64,000 bases of DNA from Maribacter sp. 4G9 (GCF_002742265.1 NZ_MDGL01000045.1:1-64000), one strand, 5' to 3'. Counted from the stretch's first letter, positions 35,875 to 45,935 are shown. Notes: generated from the sequence alone by a model not told the origin. Numbers and translations: made by a program.

Positions 35875-35960
35875 TGTCAAAATATTTTACACCCTTAAAA
35901 AGAAAAAATTATTCAAGTACCTGTAAAACAAATAATTGACTAATTGGCACGAAATTGGAA
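35875..35960 (+). promoter_or_regulatory. Candidate sigma-54 control region, copy B
   Basis: An exact copy of the 17-mer TGTCAAAATATTTTACA (35875-35891) is followed by an inverted half-site TGTAAAA (35922-35928). The two half-sites span 44 bases, four helical turns. TGGCACG at 35945-35951 is a perfect sigma-54 -24 box; the -12 part reads TTGGA instead of TTGCW and sits slightly off. It implies a second operon starting at permease 2. Confidence 0.55.
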
Positions 35961-35987
35961 AAAGCATAATATGAGCCTGAGCATCAA

Positions 35988-36012
35988 CCTGTGCTTAGGT
36001 AGTGGAAGCATC
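35988..36012 (+). repeat. Dispersed repeat, copy 2 (degenerate)
   Basis: Starts CCTGTGCTTAGGTAGTGGAA and ends GCATC; it matches the 40993 and 43494 copies with several substitutions. It lies just before the permease 2 start codon. Confidence 0.55.
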
Positions 36013-36031
36013 AATCAAGAAACGAACAATC

Positions 36032-38464
36032 ATGTTTAAAAATCACATCAAAATCGCCTGGAGGAGTTTAAGAAAACAACCTTTTTTTACCTTCCTCAAC
36101 ACCTTCGGACTTGCCATTGGTATGGCTGGTGCCCTTTTAATCTCATTATATATTCATGATGAGTTAAGTTTTGATAAGACGTTCGCCGATGCTGAACGTA
36201 TTTACAGAATTGATACCGATATTAAATTCGGAGGAGCTGAAATGAGGTCGGCTGAGGCAGCCGCTCCAATGGCCGCTGCAATGCAGAAGGACTTTTCACA
36301 GGTAGAATCTACCGTTAGGTTTCGTGACCGAGGGAGCTTATTACTAAGAAAAACTGGGACGGAAGCTAATACAAAGGAATTAAGGGTGTCTTTTGCCGAT
36401 TCTACTTTGTTCGATTTTTTTGGAATCGAATTATTGGTTGGGGATGCCAATACCGCTCTGGAGCAACCAAATACTATGGTACTGACCAAAACTGCGGCAG
36501 AAAAACACTTTGGAGTTGACAATGCACTCGGGCAAACCATGTTGTTGAACAATAGTGATACGTATACTGTTACCGGAGTAATTGATGATTTGCCAAAAAA
36601 CTCCTTTCTAAGGGAGCATACTGTTTTTATGGCAATGTCCGGTTATGCGGATGCCCAATTGATTAATTGGGGAAGTAATAATTATTACACGTTCGTAAAG
36701 CTCATTCCTTCGGCAGATGTGGCAGACTTTCAAGAACCGTTAGAGGGAATGTTGGATACCTATATGCTACCATGGGCGCAACAACACTTTCCAGGAATTA
36801 CTAAAAAGTCTTTTATTGAAGCAGGTAATTATTTAAGATACCATACTATGGCACTTACGGATATCCACCTTTATTCCAATCGAGATTCCGAGATGAGTGC
36901 TAACAGCAGTATTCAGAATATCTATATTCTTTCATTTATAGGTTTTTTTTTGATAGTTCTGGCCTGTGTGAATTTTATGAATCTTTCTACGGCCTATTCT
37001 CTAAAACGTGCCAAAGAGGTAGGAGTACGTAAAACGCTTGGCTCAAATAAGATGGAATTAATCAGGCAATTTCTAACAGAATCAGGTTTGATTTCATTTA
37101 TTTCATTGTTGGTGGCTCTTATATTAACAATGGTAGTCCTTCCATTTTTCAATGAACTATCCGGTAAGGCTGTATCAATTCCTTTTTCTAATACAATATT
37201 TTGGGGGGTTTTACTTTTAGCTACTATTCTGTTAGCATTACTCTCTGGAAGTTACCCTGCCTTTTTTATGTCAAAATTCAATCCGGTAAAAACACTTAAG
37301 GGTGGAGCGCAAAGTAGTGTTGGGGGAGGAAATATTAGAAATACTTTGGTTGTTTTTCAGTTTACGATAACTGTTTTCTTAATTGTAAGTACACTGGTTG
37401 TATTTCAACAGTTAAATTATATACAGAGCAAGGATTTAGGTTTTTCCAAAGGACAAATAGTTCTTGTTGAAGATATTTTTGCGGTGGGCGATAGGTTAGC
37501 GTCATTTAAGGAAGAGGTTTTAAAAATTGGTGATGTAAAAAATGCGACGATAAGTTATTATTTGCCAACCCCGTCTTCAAGGTCTAACAGTTCGTATTTT
37601 ATGGAGGGAGCTATGACGCAAGAAAACGCTATTCAGATGCAGACTTGGAATGTAGACCCCGATTATATTGGCACCTTGGGCATGGAGTTGGTGGCCGGTC
37701 GAAACTTCAATAAGCAATATGCAACAGATTCTACAGCAGTAATAATCAATGAGGCGACCCTGAAAGTTTTGGGGATGAATGCCGAAGAGGCCCTTGGAAC
37801 GCAAATCTCTCAGGATATAGATTTAGAACGACCGCAATTCTACAAGGTTATAGGGGTAGTGAAAGATTTTCATTATGAATCCTTAAGGGAAAATATTAGT
37901 GCTCTTGGTCTTTTTTGGAATCAGACCCCAGGAATTCTAGCAGCGAAAATTAGTCCAGGTGCATACACCGAAACCCTTGCTGAACTAGAGAATGTTTGGG
38001 AAACTTTTGCCCCAGGGCAACCCTTTAATTATCGCTTTATGGATGATTCCTTTAATACCACTTATGAAGCAGAGCAGCGCCTAAGTAAAATCTTTATCAT
38101 ATTTACTGTTCTTTCCATTTTTATTGCCTGCTTGGGATTATTTGGATTAGCAGCTTTTAATGCCCAAAAGCGAACCAAGGAGATAGGCGTAAGAAAGGTA
38201 ATGGGGGCAAGTGTAAGCCAGATTTCATATCGGCTTACGGTAGATTTTCTCAAATTGGTAGGTATTGCCATTTTAATTTCTTTGCCACTAGGATGGTATG
38301 CTATGGACAAGTGGTTACAGGATTTTTCCTATAGAATTGATATCCCTTGGTGGGTATTTTTATTAGCAGCTTTATTGGCAGTAGGCGTCGCTATATTAAC
38401 GGTAAGCTATCAAAGTATAAAAGCAGCAATTGTGAATCCTGTTAAGAGCTTGAGATCGGAGTAA
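36032..38464 (+). CDS. MacB/FtsX-type ABC permease 2
   Basis: An 810-residue paralogue of permease 1 with the same two-half layout. Coupling sequences are RAKEVGVRKTLGS (about 337) and RTKEIGVRKVMGA (about 710), and the C-terminus is NPVKSLRSE. The start is taken at ATG 36032 (MFKNHIKIAWRSL), matching the paralogues, not the upstream GTG at 36002. The middle of the gene reads more AT-rich than its neighbours, which may mean a separate origin. It follows candidate sigma-54 region B and may head a second operon. Confidence 0.92.
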   Translation: MFKNHIKIAWRSLRKQPFFTFLNTFGLAIGMAGALLISLYIHDELSFDKTFADAERIYRIDTDIKFGGAEMRSAEAAAPMAAAMQKDFSQVESTVRFRDRGSLLLRKTGTEANTKELRVSFADSTLFDFFGIELLVGDANTALEQPNTMVLTKTAAEKHFGVDNALGQTMLLNNSDTYTVTGVIDDLPKNSFLREHTVFMAMSGYADAQLINWGSNNYYTFVKLIPSADVADFQEPLEGMLDTYMLPWAQQHFPGITKKSFIEAGNYLRYHTMALTDIHLYSNRDSEMSANSSIQNIYILSFIGFFLIVLACVNFMNLSTAYSLKRAKEVGVRKTLGSNKMELIRQFLTESGLISFISLLVALILTMVVLPFFNELSGKAVSIPFSNTIFWGVLLLATILLALLSGSYPAFFMSKFNPVKTLKGGAQSSVGGGNIRNTLVVFQFTITVFLIVSTLVVFQQLNYIQSKDLGFSKGQIVLVEDIFAVGDRLASFKEEVLKIGDVKNATISYYLPTPSSRSNSSYFMEGAMTQENAIQMQTWNVDPDYIGTLGMELVAGRNFNKQYATDSTAVIINEATLKVLGMNAEEALGTQISQDIDLERPQFYKVIGVVKDFHYESLRENISALGLFWNQTPGILAAKISPGAYTETLAELENVWETFAPGQPFNYRFMDDSFNTTYEAEQRLSKIFIIFTVLSIFIACLGLFGLAAFNAQKRTKEIGVRKVMGASVSQISYRLTVDFLKLVGIAILISLPLGWYAMDKWLQDFSYRIDIPWWVFLLAALLAVGVAILTVSYQSIKAAIVNPVKSLRSE

Positions 38465-38468
38465 ACAA

Positions 38469-38496
38469 TTGGCAGTTGGCAGTTAGCAGTTAGCAG
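38469..38496. repeat. Heptamer tandem repeat
   Basis: Four period-7 units: TTGGCAG twice, then TTAGCAG twice. It lies just after the permease 2 stop. Confidence 0.75.
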
Positions 38497-38590
38497 TGAA
38501 TTTAAATTTAATTTTTGGCAATAACCGACTCTTCTCGTCCTTAACCATGAGTAGGGAACCTGCAACCAACATCGAAAAACGATTTTCAAC

Positions 38591-40951
38591 ATGATAAAAA
38601 ACTATCTAAAAATAGCTTGGAGAAACTTAATCAGAAATAGAAGTTTTTCTTTTTTGAATATTCTTGGACTTTCCATTGGTCTTGCAATGACCACGCTGAT
38701 TGTTCTATGGGTCAACTATGAATTGGGATTTGATAGGTTCCATGAAAAAATAGACCGCTTATACGAAGTAAATAACCAATATGAAATTGAAGGGGAAATA
38801 TGGACTTGGAATTCCACACCAAAACCAATGGCGCCTACCATTAAAAAGGATTATCCCGAAATTGAGAAAGTATCCCGATATTTTTACGATAACTCGTACC
38901 TTTTTGCTTGGAACGACCAAAAGATTAAGGCAACTGGGACCATGGTAGACCCAGATTTTTTAGACATGTTTTCATTTCCCTTGATACAAGGTGACGTTAA
39001 TAGCGTTTTGAACGATGTCAATTCCGTAGTTATAACAGAATCCTTTTCGGAAAAATTATTTGGGAACCAGGACCCAATTGGGAAGATGGTTAAAATTGAT
39101 AACAGGGACATTTTTAAGGTTACCGGAATTTTGAAGGATGTACCGCCCAACACACATTTTAGCTTTGAATTTTTAATTCCTTGGTCCTATTTGACCCAAC
39201 AAGGTTGGGACGACAAAAATTGGGGAAATAATTCGGTGGCCACGTATGTTCTTTTAAAGGAAAACACGGATATCGACACTTTTTCAAACAAGATCGTTTC
39301 GCTCCGAGAAAATTATGACAAGGATACGCCGGACATTAAAACACTGTTATACCCCTACTCTAAAACGTATTTATACGGGGAGTTTGAAAATGGCGTGGAA
39401 ATGGGCGGCAGAATTGAACTGATCAGGATGTTCGGGTTCATAGCAATAATTATATTGATCATTGCTTGTATCAATTTCATGAACCTGAGCACGGCACGCA
39501 GTGAAAAGAGATCCAAGGAAGTGGGAGTGCGAAAGGTGCTGGGGGCACCTAGAAAATCCTTGATAGGCCAGTTTGTAGGGGAATCTGTGCTCATTACTTT
39601 TATTTCGGCAACGTTTGCGATTATTCTGGTATTACTATTACTGCCCTCGTTCAATAATTTGGTGGAAAGGCCACTATCATTGAATATGGCGAGTATCGGT
39701 TTTTGGATGGTTGCCATTGGGGTCACTATTTTCACGGGATTGTTGGCCGGTAGTTATCCGGCCCTATATCTATCGGGGTTCAAACCATCATCGGTATTAC
39801 GGGGTACTTTTAAAAAAGTGGACGCGATGGTTACACCAAGAAAAGTTTTGGTCATTCTCCAATTTTCGGTAGCTATAGTGCTTATAACCGCTTCCCTGAT
39901 AATAACCCAACAGCTTCATAAAGTTCAAAATAGGCAATTGGCATACGCTAAGAACAACCTGATCTATAGTTCTCTTGAAGGTGATATGGAGAAGAACTAT
40001 GATTTGATAAAGACCGAATTACTTGAATCCGGGGCCTTTACATCGGTAACCAAGACCAATTCACCCATTACCGAGAGTTGGAGCAATACTTGGGGTTTTG
40101 AGTGGGAGGGTAAAAATGGGCAGGATAAGACCATTATCCATAGATTGATTTCCGATGATGGTGTGGTAAATACCATGGGACTCGAACTTATAGAAGGGAG
40201 GGATTTTGATCTTCAAAAATACCCAACGGATTCTACCGCAGCAATATTAAATCAATCTGCCCTGGAGTTAATGGGCTTTGAAGACCCTATTGGTAAGAAA
40301 ATAAAGGACAACGGCATTGATTGGCATATTATAGGGGTGATAAAGGACTTTGTGTACAATTCTCCCTTCCAAAAAATAGAACCTATGGTCATAGAAGGTG
40401 CCAAAGGATGGTTCAATGTCATTCATATGAGAATGAACCCAGAGGTGAACACGGCGCAAAACTTGGCCGTGGCCGAACGTATTTTTAATAAATACAATCC
40501 GGAATATCCCTTTAACTATGAATTTGTGGACGCCGCTTATGCCAAAAAGTTCAACGACCAGCGTACCACGGGGAAACTCGCCAATATATTTACGCTTTTG
40601 ACCATTTTTATCTCTTGCCTGGGCTTGTTCGGTTTGGCAAGTTATGTTGCGGAAAATAGAATCAAGGAAATAGGGGTTCGTAAAGTCCTTGGTGCTTCCG
40701 TGGGCACCATTACGGGCCTGCTTTCAAAAGATTTTTTGAAGTTGGTCTTTGTTTCCATCCTGATTGCCATACCGGTTTCTTGGTATTTTATGAGCAATTG
40801 GCTGGAAGAATTTGCTTTTAGAATAGATATATCATGGTGGGTTTACCTCATATCCGGAGGATTGACCCTGATAGTAGCCTTTGTTACCGTTAGTTTTCAA
40901 GCGATCAAAGCCGCAAGGGCGAACCCCATAAAAAGTTTACGAACAGAGTGA
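38591..40951 (+). CDS. MacB/FtsX-type ABC permease 3
   Basis: A 786-residue paralogue with N-terminus MIKNYLKIAWRNLIRNRSF. The first FtsX core carries RSKEVGVRKVLGAPRKS and the second RIKEIGVRKVLGAS; the C-terminus is NPIKSLRTE. It contains the GSYPALYLSGFKP loop shared by all five. The periplasmic domains are the most divergent part between paralogues, consistent with different ligands or partners, which is inference. Confidence 0.93.
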   Translation: MIKNYLKIAWRNLIRNRSFSFLNILGLSIGLAMTTLIVLWVNYELGFDRFHEKIDRLYEVNNQYEIEGEIWTWNSTPKPMAPTIKKDYPEIEKVSRYFYDNSYLFAWNDQKIKATGTMVDPDFLDMFSFPLIQGDVNSVLNDVNSVVITESFSEKLFGNQDPIGKMVKIDNRDIFKVTGILKDVPPNTHFSFEFLIPWSYLTQQGWDDKNWGNNSVATYVLLKENTDIDTFSNKIVSLRENYDKDTPDIKTLLYPYSKTYLYGEFENGVEMGGRIELIRMFGFIAIIILIIACINFMNLSTARSEKRSKEVGVRKVLGAPRKSLIGQFVGESVLITFISATFAIILVLLLLPSFNNLVERPLSLNMASIGFWMVAIGVTIFTGLLAGSYPALYLSGFKPSSVLRGTFKKVDAMVTPRKVLVILQFSVAIVLITASLIITQQLHKVQNRQLAYAKNNLIYSSLEGDMEKNYDLIKTELLESGAFTSVTKTNSPITESWSNTWGFEWEGKNGQDKTIIHRLISDDGVVNTMGLELIEGRDFDLQKYPTDSTAAILNQSALELMGFEDPIGKKIKDNGIDWHIIGVIKDFVYNSPFQKIEPMVIEGAKGWFNVIHMRMNPEVNTAQNLAVAERIFNKYNPEYPFNYEFVDAAYAKKFNDQRTTGKLANIFTLLTIFISCLGLFGLASYVAENRIKEIGVRKVLGASVGTITGLLSKDFLKLVFVSILIAIPVSWYFMSNWLEEFAFRIDISWWVYLISGGLTLIVAFVTVSFQAIKAARANPIKSLRTE

Positions 40952-40992
40952 CACAATTATAAAAAAAGGAAAGTCTTTATTAAAACATCAAT

Positions 40993-41017
40993 CTGTGCTG
41001 AGCTTAGTCGAAGCATC
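40993..41017 (+). repeat. Dispersed repeat, copy 3
   Basis: Starts CTGTGCTGAGCTTAGTCGAA and ends GCATC. The surrounding gap (40952-41032) closely resembles the gap before permease 5. Confidence 0.7.
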
Positions 41018-41032
41018 AAAAAATCATCAATC

Positions 41033-43453
41033 ATGTTTAAAAACTATCTGAAAATCGCTTGGCGCAATCTTTTTAAAAACAAGGGATATACCATCATAAA
41101 TATTGGAGGTCTTGCGTTGGGTATTGCAGTGGCCCTATTCATTGGCTTATGGGTACATGATGAATTATCCTTCAATACCAATTTTAAAAACCATGAACGC
41201 ATAGCTCAGGTTTTGATGAACAAGACTGGAAATGGGGAAACCCGAACCCGGTACAATCATCCCTATCCACTGGCGGATGAATTGCGTAGCACATACGGTG
41301 ACGATTTTGATGAGGTGGTCATGAGTTCCTTTCCCGGAGACAATGTGTTGTCCTTAAAAGATAAGCACCTGAATGAATACGGGGCTTTTATGGAAAAAGG
41401 TTTCCTTCGTATGTTCTCGTTTCCTATGTTGAAGGGTAATCACAATGCACTCAGTAATCCCAATGCTATTATCATCTCTGAATCTACTGCTAAAGCGTTT
41501 TTCGGTGATGAAGATCCTATGGAAAAAACGATGCAATTGAATAACGACGCTGTGGTTACGGTGAAAGGTGTTTTTAAAAATTTACCGAAAAATGCTAATA
41601 TTTTTGATGCCCTTAGTGCGTTTTCTGAGCCAAAGGCACTTCAATTTGTCGCTTCTTGGGAGTTGTATGTGACCATGAACGATTGGGTGAAGACGGCGCG
41701 CGATCAAAAGTTATGGGACAATAATTCTTATTTGCTTTATGCACAGATAGCGGACAATTCTTCCATGCAATCCGTTAGTGATAAAATAAAGAATGTTCTA
41801 TACCAGCATCTACCCGAGGGCACTAAACGGAGCAATCCTCAAATATTTCTGCATGCTATGGAGGATTGGCATTTACGGTCTACTTTTCAGAATGGACAAT
41901 CCGTTGGGGGAACTATCCAATATGTACGTATGTTTGGCATTATAGGCATATTTGTGCTACTGTTGGCCTGTATCAATTTTATGAACTTAAGCACGGCCAG
42001 GGCCCAAAAACGTGCCAAGGAAGTAGGGATAAGAAAGACAGTGGGTTCCCGGAGGAACCAATTGGTCGGTCAGTTCATGTTCGAATCTTTGTTGGTTACC
42101 CTTTGTGCCTTTATTTTGGCATGTGGACTTGTATTGTTATTCCTGCCTTTTTTCAATCAATTGGCCAACAAACAGATTTTGTTTCCTTTCGTCAACCCTA
42201 TTTTTTGGATTATTTGTGCAGGATTAATTTTGGTTACGAGTCTTTTGGCCGGAAGTTATCCGGCAGTATACCTTTCCTCTTTCCGTCCTGTAAAGGTGTT
42301 AAAGGGAACTATCCGTACAGGAAGGTCGGCGACATCATTCCGTAAAGTGCTGGTTGTCGTTCAATTTACGGTTTCCATAATTCTGGTAGCCGGTACGGTG
42401 GTGGTTAATCGGCAGATTCAACATTCCAAGGACCGACCTGTTGGGTACGACAAAAATGGATTGGTCATGGTCGAAAAAACTACAGAAGATTATCAAGGCA
42501 AATACAATGCGCTTCGCGATGCTTTGAAAGAAACTGGCGTGGTACAGGAAATGGCGGAATCCTCAAGTCCTTTGACCGAGGTCTGGAACAGTAATGCCGG
42601 TTATGAATGGGAAGGTAAAGACCCCGATTTTGTTACCAATATTGTTGCTTTTTATGTATCCCATGATTATGGAAATACTGTCGACTGGGATTTGGCCCAA
42701 GGACGGGATTTTTCTAGGGATTTTGCTTCGGACTCTACCAGTTACATCTTAAATGAGGCTGCTGTAAAGTATATGGGATTGGAAAATCCGATTGGTAAAA
42801 AGATTCGTTGGTATGATGGGCAACATGAGGTCATTGGGGTGGTTAAGAACCTATTGACCGAATCACCTTTTGAGCCCATTAAGCCGGCCATATATTCCAT
42901 AAATTATAATCAGACCAATTGGATTAATTTAAAACTGGTATATGGAAAAAGCCTTGCGGCATCCCTCGGGCAAATCGAAACGGTCTTTGGTAAGTTCTCG
43001 CCCGGTGTTCCGCTCAACTATCAATTTGTAGATGCTGCCTTTGAAAAAAAGTTCAAGACTGAGGAACGTATGCGAAAATTGTCTGAAATTTTCTCGATTC
43101 TTGCAATATTCATTAGCTGTCTAGGTCTTTTTGGATTGGCCACTTTTATGGCTGAGCAGCGCACCAAGGAAATTGGCATCCGAAAAGTTTTGGGTGCTTC
43201 CGTTCCGAGCTTATTCCAATTACTTTCCAAAGAATTTGTGGTTTTGATAATTGTTTCCGGTCTTATCGCGGTTCCCGTTGCATACCATTTTATGAAACAG
43301 TGGTTAGAAAATTATACCTACCGAACGAGCATGCCATGGTGGGTTTTTGGAACTGCAGTTATTGGGGTCTTACTAGTGGCCATTCTAACGGTAAGTTATC
43401 AAGCGATAAAGGCAGCTAAGGTGAATCCAATAAAAAGTTTACGCACAGAGTGA
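41033..43453 (+). CDS. MacB/FtsX-type ABC permease 4
   Basis: An 806-residue paralogue: N-terminus MFKNYLKIAWRNLFKNKGY, coupling sequences RAKEVGIRKTVGS and RTKEIGIRKVLGAS, C-terminus NPIKSLRTE. It is most similar to permease 5, including the first membrane segment (INIGGLALGIAVALFIGLW) and the EDWHLRS motif before the central helices. The two genes and their leaders look like a relatively recent tandem duplication. Confidence 0.93.
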   Translation: MFKNYLKIAWRNLFKNKGYTIINIGGLALGIAVALFIGLWVHDELSFNTNFKNHERIAQVLMNKTGNGETRTRYNHPYPLADELRSTYGDDFDEVVMSSFPGDNVLSLKDKHLNEYGAFMEKGFLRMFSFPMLKGNHNALSNPNAIIISESTAKAFFGDEDPMEKTMQLNNDAVVTVKGVFKNLPKNANIFDALSAFSEPKALQFVASWELYVTMNDWVKTARDQKLWDNNSYLLYAQIADNSSMQSVSDKIKNVLYQHLPEGTKRSNPQIFLHAMEDWHLRSTFQNGQSVGGTIQYVRMFGIIGIFVLLLACINFMNLSTARAQKRAKEVGIRKTVGSRRNQLVGQFMFESLLVTLCAFILACGLVLLFLPFFNQLANKQILFPFVNPIFWIICAGLILVTSLLAGSYPAVYLSSFRPVKVLKGTIRTGRSATSFRKVLVVVQFTVSIILVAGTVVVNRQIQHSKDRPVGYDKNGLVMVEKTTEDYQGKYNALRDALKETGVVQEMAESSSPLTEVWNSNAGYEWEGKDPDFVTNIVAFYVSHDYGNTVDWDLAQGRDFSRDFASDSTSYILNEAAVKYMGLENPIGKKIRWYDGQHEVIGVVKNLLTESPFEPIKPAIYSINYNQTNWINLKLVYGKSLAASLGQIETVFGKFSPGVPLNYQFVDAAFEKKFKTEERMRKLSEIFSILAIFISCLGLFGLATFMAEQRTKEIGIRKVLGASVPSLFQLLSKEFVVLIIVSGLIAVPVAYHFMKQWLENYTYRTSMPWWVFGTAVIGVLLVAILTVSYQAIKAAKVNPIKSLRTE

Positions 43454-43493
43454 CACATTTAAAAAAAAGGAAAGTCTTTATATAAATCATCAA

Positions 43494-43519
43494 CCTGTGC
43501 TGAGCGTAGTCAAAGCATC
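43494..43519 (+). repeat. Dispersed repeat, copy 4
   Basis: Starts CCTGTGCTGAGCGTAGTCAA and ends AGCATC. It overlaps the upstream part of the open frame that leads into permease 5, so the true start lies after it. Confidence 0.7.
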
Positions 43520-43535
43520 AAAAAATTCATCAATC

Positions 43536-45935
43536 ATGTTTAAAAACTATCTAAAAATCGCTTGGAGAAACCTTTTAAAAAATAAGGGGTATTCGGTTAT
43601 CAATATTGGTGGGCTGGCCCTTGGTATGGCGGTTACCTTGATCATAGGCCTTTGGATACAGGACGAACTTTCCTATAATAGCTATTTTAAGAACAAGGGA
43701 AAAATCGCCCAGGTTTTTCAATCCCAAACATTTAATGGGGAAACAGGCACGGGACCTGCCATACCCAGACCTCTTGAAATGGCGCTGAGAGACGGTTATA
43801 GTGACAATTTTGAGCATTTGATCATGTGTTCTTGGACCAATGACCATTACCTAAAGTACGGGGAGAAGAGTATTTCCAGACCGGGCAATTATATGCAGCG
43901 CGTGGGCCCAGAACTTTTTAATCTGGAAATCATAAAAGGGGAAAGGGACGGATTAAGGGAGATCAATTCCATTATGTTATCGGAATCCACGGCCAATGCA
44001 CTTTTTGGCAGTGAAGACCCCATTGGAAAAACCATCAAAGTAAGCAACGAGCATGATATGAACGTTAGTGCCGTTTACAAGGATATTCCTTTTAATAACA
44101 CCTTCAATGATACTGAATTTATCATTCCTTGGGAAAAGTACTTGGCCAATAATGAATGGATACGAAATGCGGAGGACCAATGGGGCAACAATTCCTTTCA
44201 AATGTTCGTACAAATTGCGGATAATACCACCATGGCGGGTGTTACCAACAAAATAAAGGATATAAAAAAGACCTTGAATGAGAATAGCGCGGAGTTCAAT
44301 CCACAAATTTTTCTATTTCCCATGGAGGATTGGCATCTCAGGAGCAGTTTTGAAAATGGGGAACAAGTAGGCGGCCGCATCAAGTATGTTTGGCTTTTTG
44401 GCATTATTGGGGCATTTGTGTTACTGTTGGCCTGCATCAACTTTATGAACTTAAGTACGGCACGATCAGAAAAACGGGCCAAGGAAGTAGGTATTCGTAA
44501 ATCCATAGGTTCCCAGAAGGGTCAGTTGGTCTATCAGTTTTTAAGTGAGTCTTTTTTGGTGGTCCTTTTCGCATTTGTTTTGGCTTTGGTCATGGTACTT
44601 CTTTCATTGAACGGTTTTAATGAACTGTCTAGAAAGGAAATCTCCTTTCCTTGGGCCAATGGCACGTTTTGGCTGGTATCTCTTGGGTTTATCTTGTTCA
44701 CTTCCTTATTGGCGGGAAGTTATCCTGCGTTATATCTCTCCTCCTTTAGACCTGTAGATGTCCTAAAAGGTTCTTTTAAAGCAGGGAAGTACGCAGGTCT
44801 TCCTAGGAAAATATTGGTTGTGTTACAGTTTACGGTTTCCGTGGCATTTATCATTGGCACCGTTATCGTAATGCAGCAGATCAACTATGCCAAAAACCGA
44901 CCTGTAGGCTATGATAAGGAAGGGCTTATCCAGATTCCAACGTTCAGTCAAGATTTTGAGGGAAAATATGATTTAATGCGCAGTGAATTTATAGGTTCCG
45001 GAGCAGTGGTAGAAATGTCCACTTCCAGTAGTCCCACAACGCAAATTTGGTCCAATAGAAGTGGATTTACCTGGGAAGGAAAACCGGAAGGTTTTCAGGA
45101 AGATTTGGCCTGGACCGAGGTTTCACCGGAATATGCCAAGTCGCTCAACTTAAAAATAGTAGAGGGCAGGGATTTTTCAAGGGAGTATGCCACGGATTCC
45201 TTGGGCGTACTTATCAATGAAACCGCTAAAAAATATTTGGGCATGCCAGACCCAGTTGGTAAACTTCTAAAGGACGATGACGAGGAAGACCCAGGGCCTC
45301 CCTTGAAAATTATCGGCGTAGTACAGGACATGATTACCCAATCCCCTTACGAACCCGTGAAACAAGGTATTTACGTATATGATCGGTTCAATAATTCCAG
45401 TTATTATAACCTCAGATTGAACCCGGACCAAAGTGCTGGACAGAATTTGGCGGTAGTAGAAAGAGTGTTCAAGGAGCACTTCCCGGATATCCCTTTTGAA
45501 TATGAGTTTGTGGATAGTCAGTACGGGGAAAAATTTGCTTCGGAAGAACGCATTGGAACCTTGTCCGGGGTCTTTACAGCTTTGGCCATCCTGATCAGTT
45601 GCCTTGGGCTTTTTGGACTTACATCCTTTGTTGCTGAGCAGCGCAAGAAGGAAATTGGTGTTCGCAAGGTGTTGGGGGCAACTATATTCAACGTTTGGAA
45701 TATGCTTTCCAAAGACTTTTTAAAGCTGGTCATCATTTCTTGTTTTATCGCTGTCCCCATTGCCTATTTCATTATGAACGGATGGCTACAGGAATATCCG
45801 TATCGGGTAGTTTTAAAGTGGTGGATTTTTGCTTTGGCTATGTTGGGAGCATTGGGCGTAACCATCCTTACGGTAAGTTTTCAGGCGATAAAAGCCGCCA
45901 AGGCCAACCCTGTAAAAAGTCTGCGGACTGAATAA
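43536..45935 (+). CDS. MacB/FtsX-type ABC permease 5
   Basis: A 799-residue paralogue starting MFKNYLKIAWRNLLKNKGY. The frame is open from 43497, but those codons come from the dispersed repeat, so ATG 43536 is used by analogy with permease 4. Coupling sequences are RAKEVGIRKSIGS and RKKEIGVRKVLGA; the C-terminus is NPVKSLRTE. It ends about 100 bases before the second ATPase gene. Confidence 0.93.
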   Translation: MFKNYLKIAWRNLLKNKGYSVINIGGLALGMAVTLIIGLWIQDELSYNSYFKNKGKIAQVFQSQTFNGETGTGPAIPRPLEMALRDGYSDNFEHLIMCSWTNDHYLKYGEKSISRPGNYMQRVGPELFNLEIIKGERDGLREINSIMLSESTANALFGSEDPIGKTIKVSNEHDMNVSAVYKDIPFNNTFNDTEFIIPWEKYLANNEWIRNAEDQWGNNSFQMFVQIADNTTMAGVTNKIKDIKKTLNENSAEFNPQIFLFPMEDWHLRSSFENGEQVGGRIKYVWLFGIIGAFVLLLACINFMNLSTARSEKRAKEVGIRKSIGSQKGQLVYQFLSESFLVVLFAFVLALVMVLLSLNGFNELSRKEISFPWANGTFWLVSLGFILFTSLLAGSYPALYLSSFRPVDVLKGSFKAGKYAGLPRKILVVLQFTVSVAFIIGTVIVMQQINYAKNRPVGYDKEGLIQIPTFSQDFEGKYDLMRSEFIGSGAVVEMSTSSSPTTQIWSNRSGFTWEGKPEGFQEDLAWTEVSPEYAKSLNLKIVEGRDFSREYATDSLGVLINETAKKYLGMPDPVGKLLKDDDEEDPGPPLKIIGVVQDMITQSPYEPVKQGIYVYDRFNNSSYYNLRLNPDQSAGQNLAVVERVFKEHFPDIPFEYEFVDSQYGEKFASEERIGTLSGVFTALAILISCLGLFGLTSFVAEQRKKEIGVRKVLGATIFNVWNMLSKDFLKLVIISCFIAVPIAYFIMNGWLQEYPYRVVLKWWIFALAMLGALGVTILTVSFQAIKAAKANPVKSLRTE

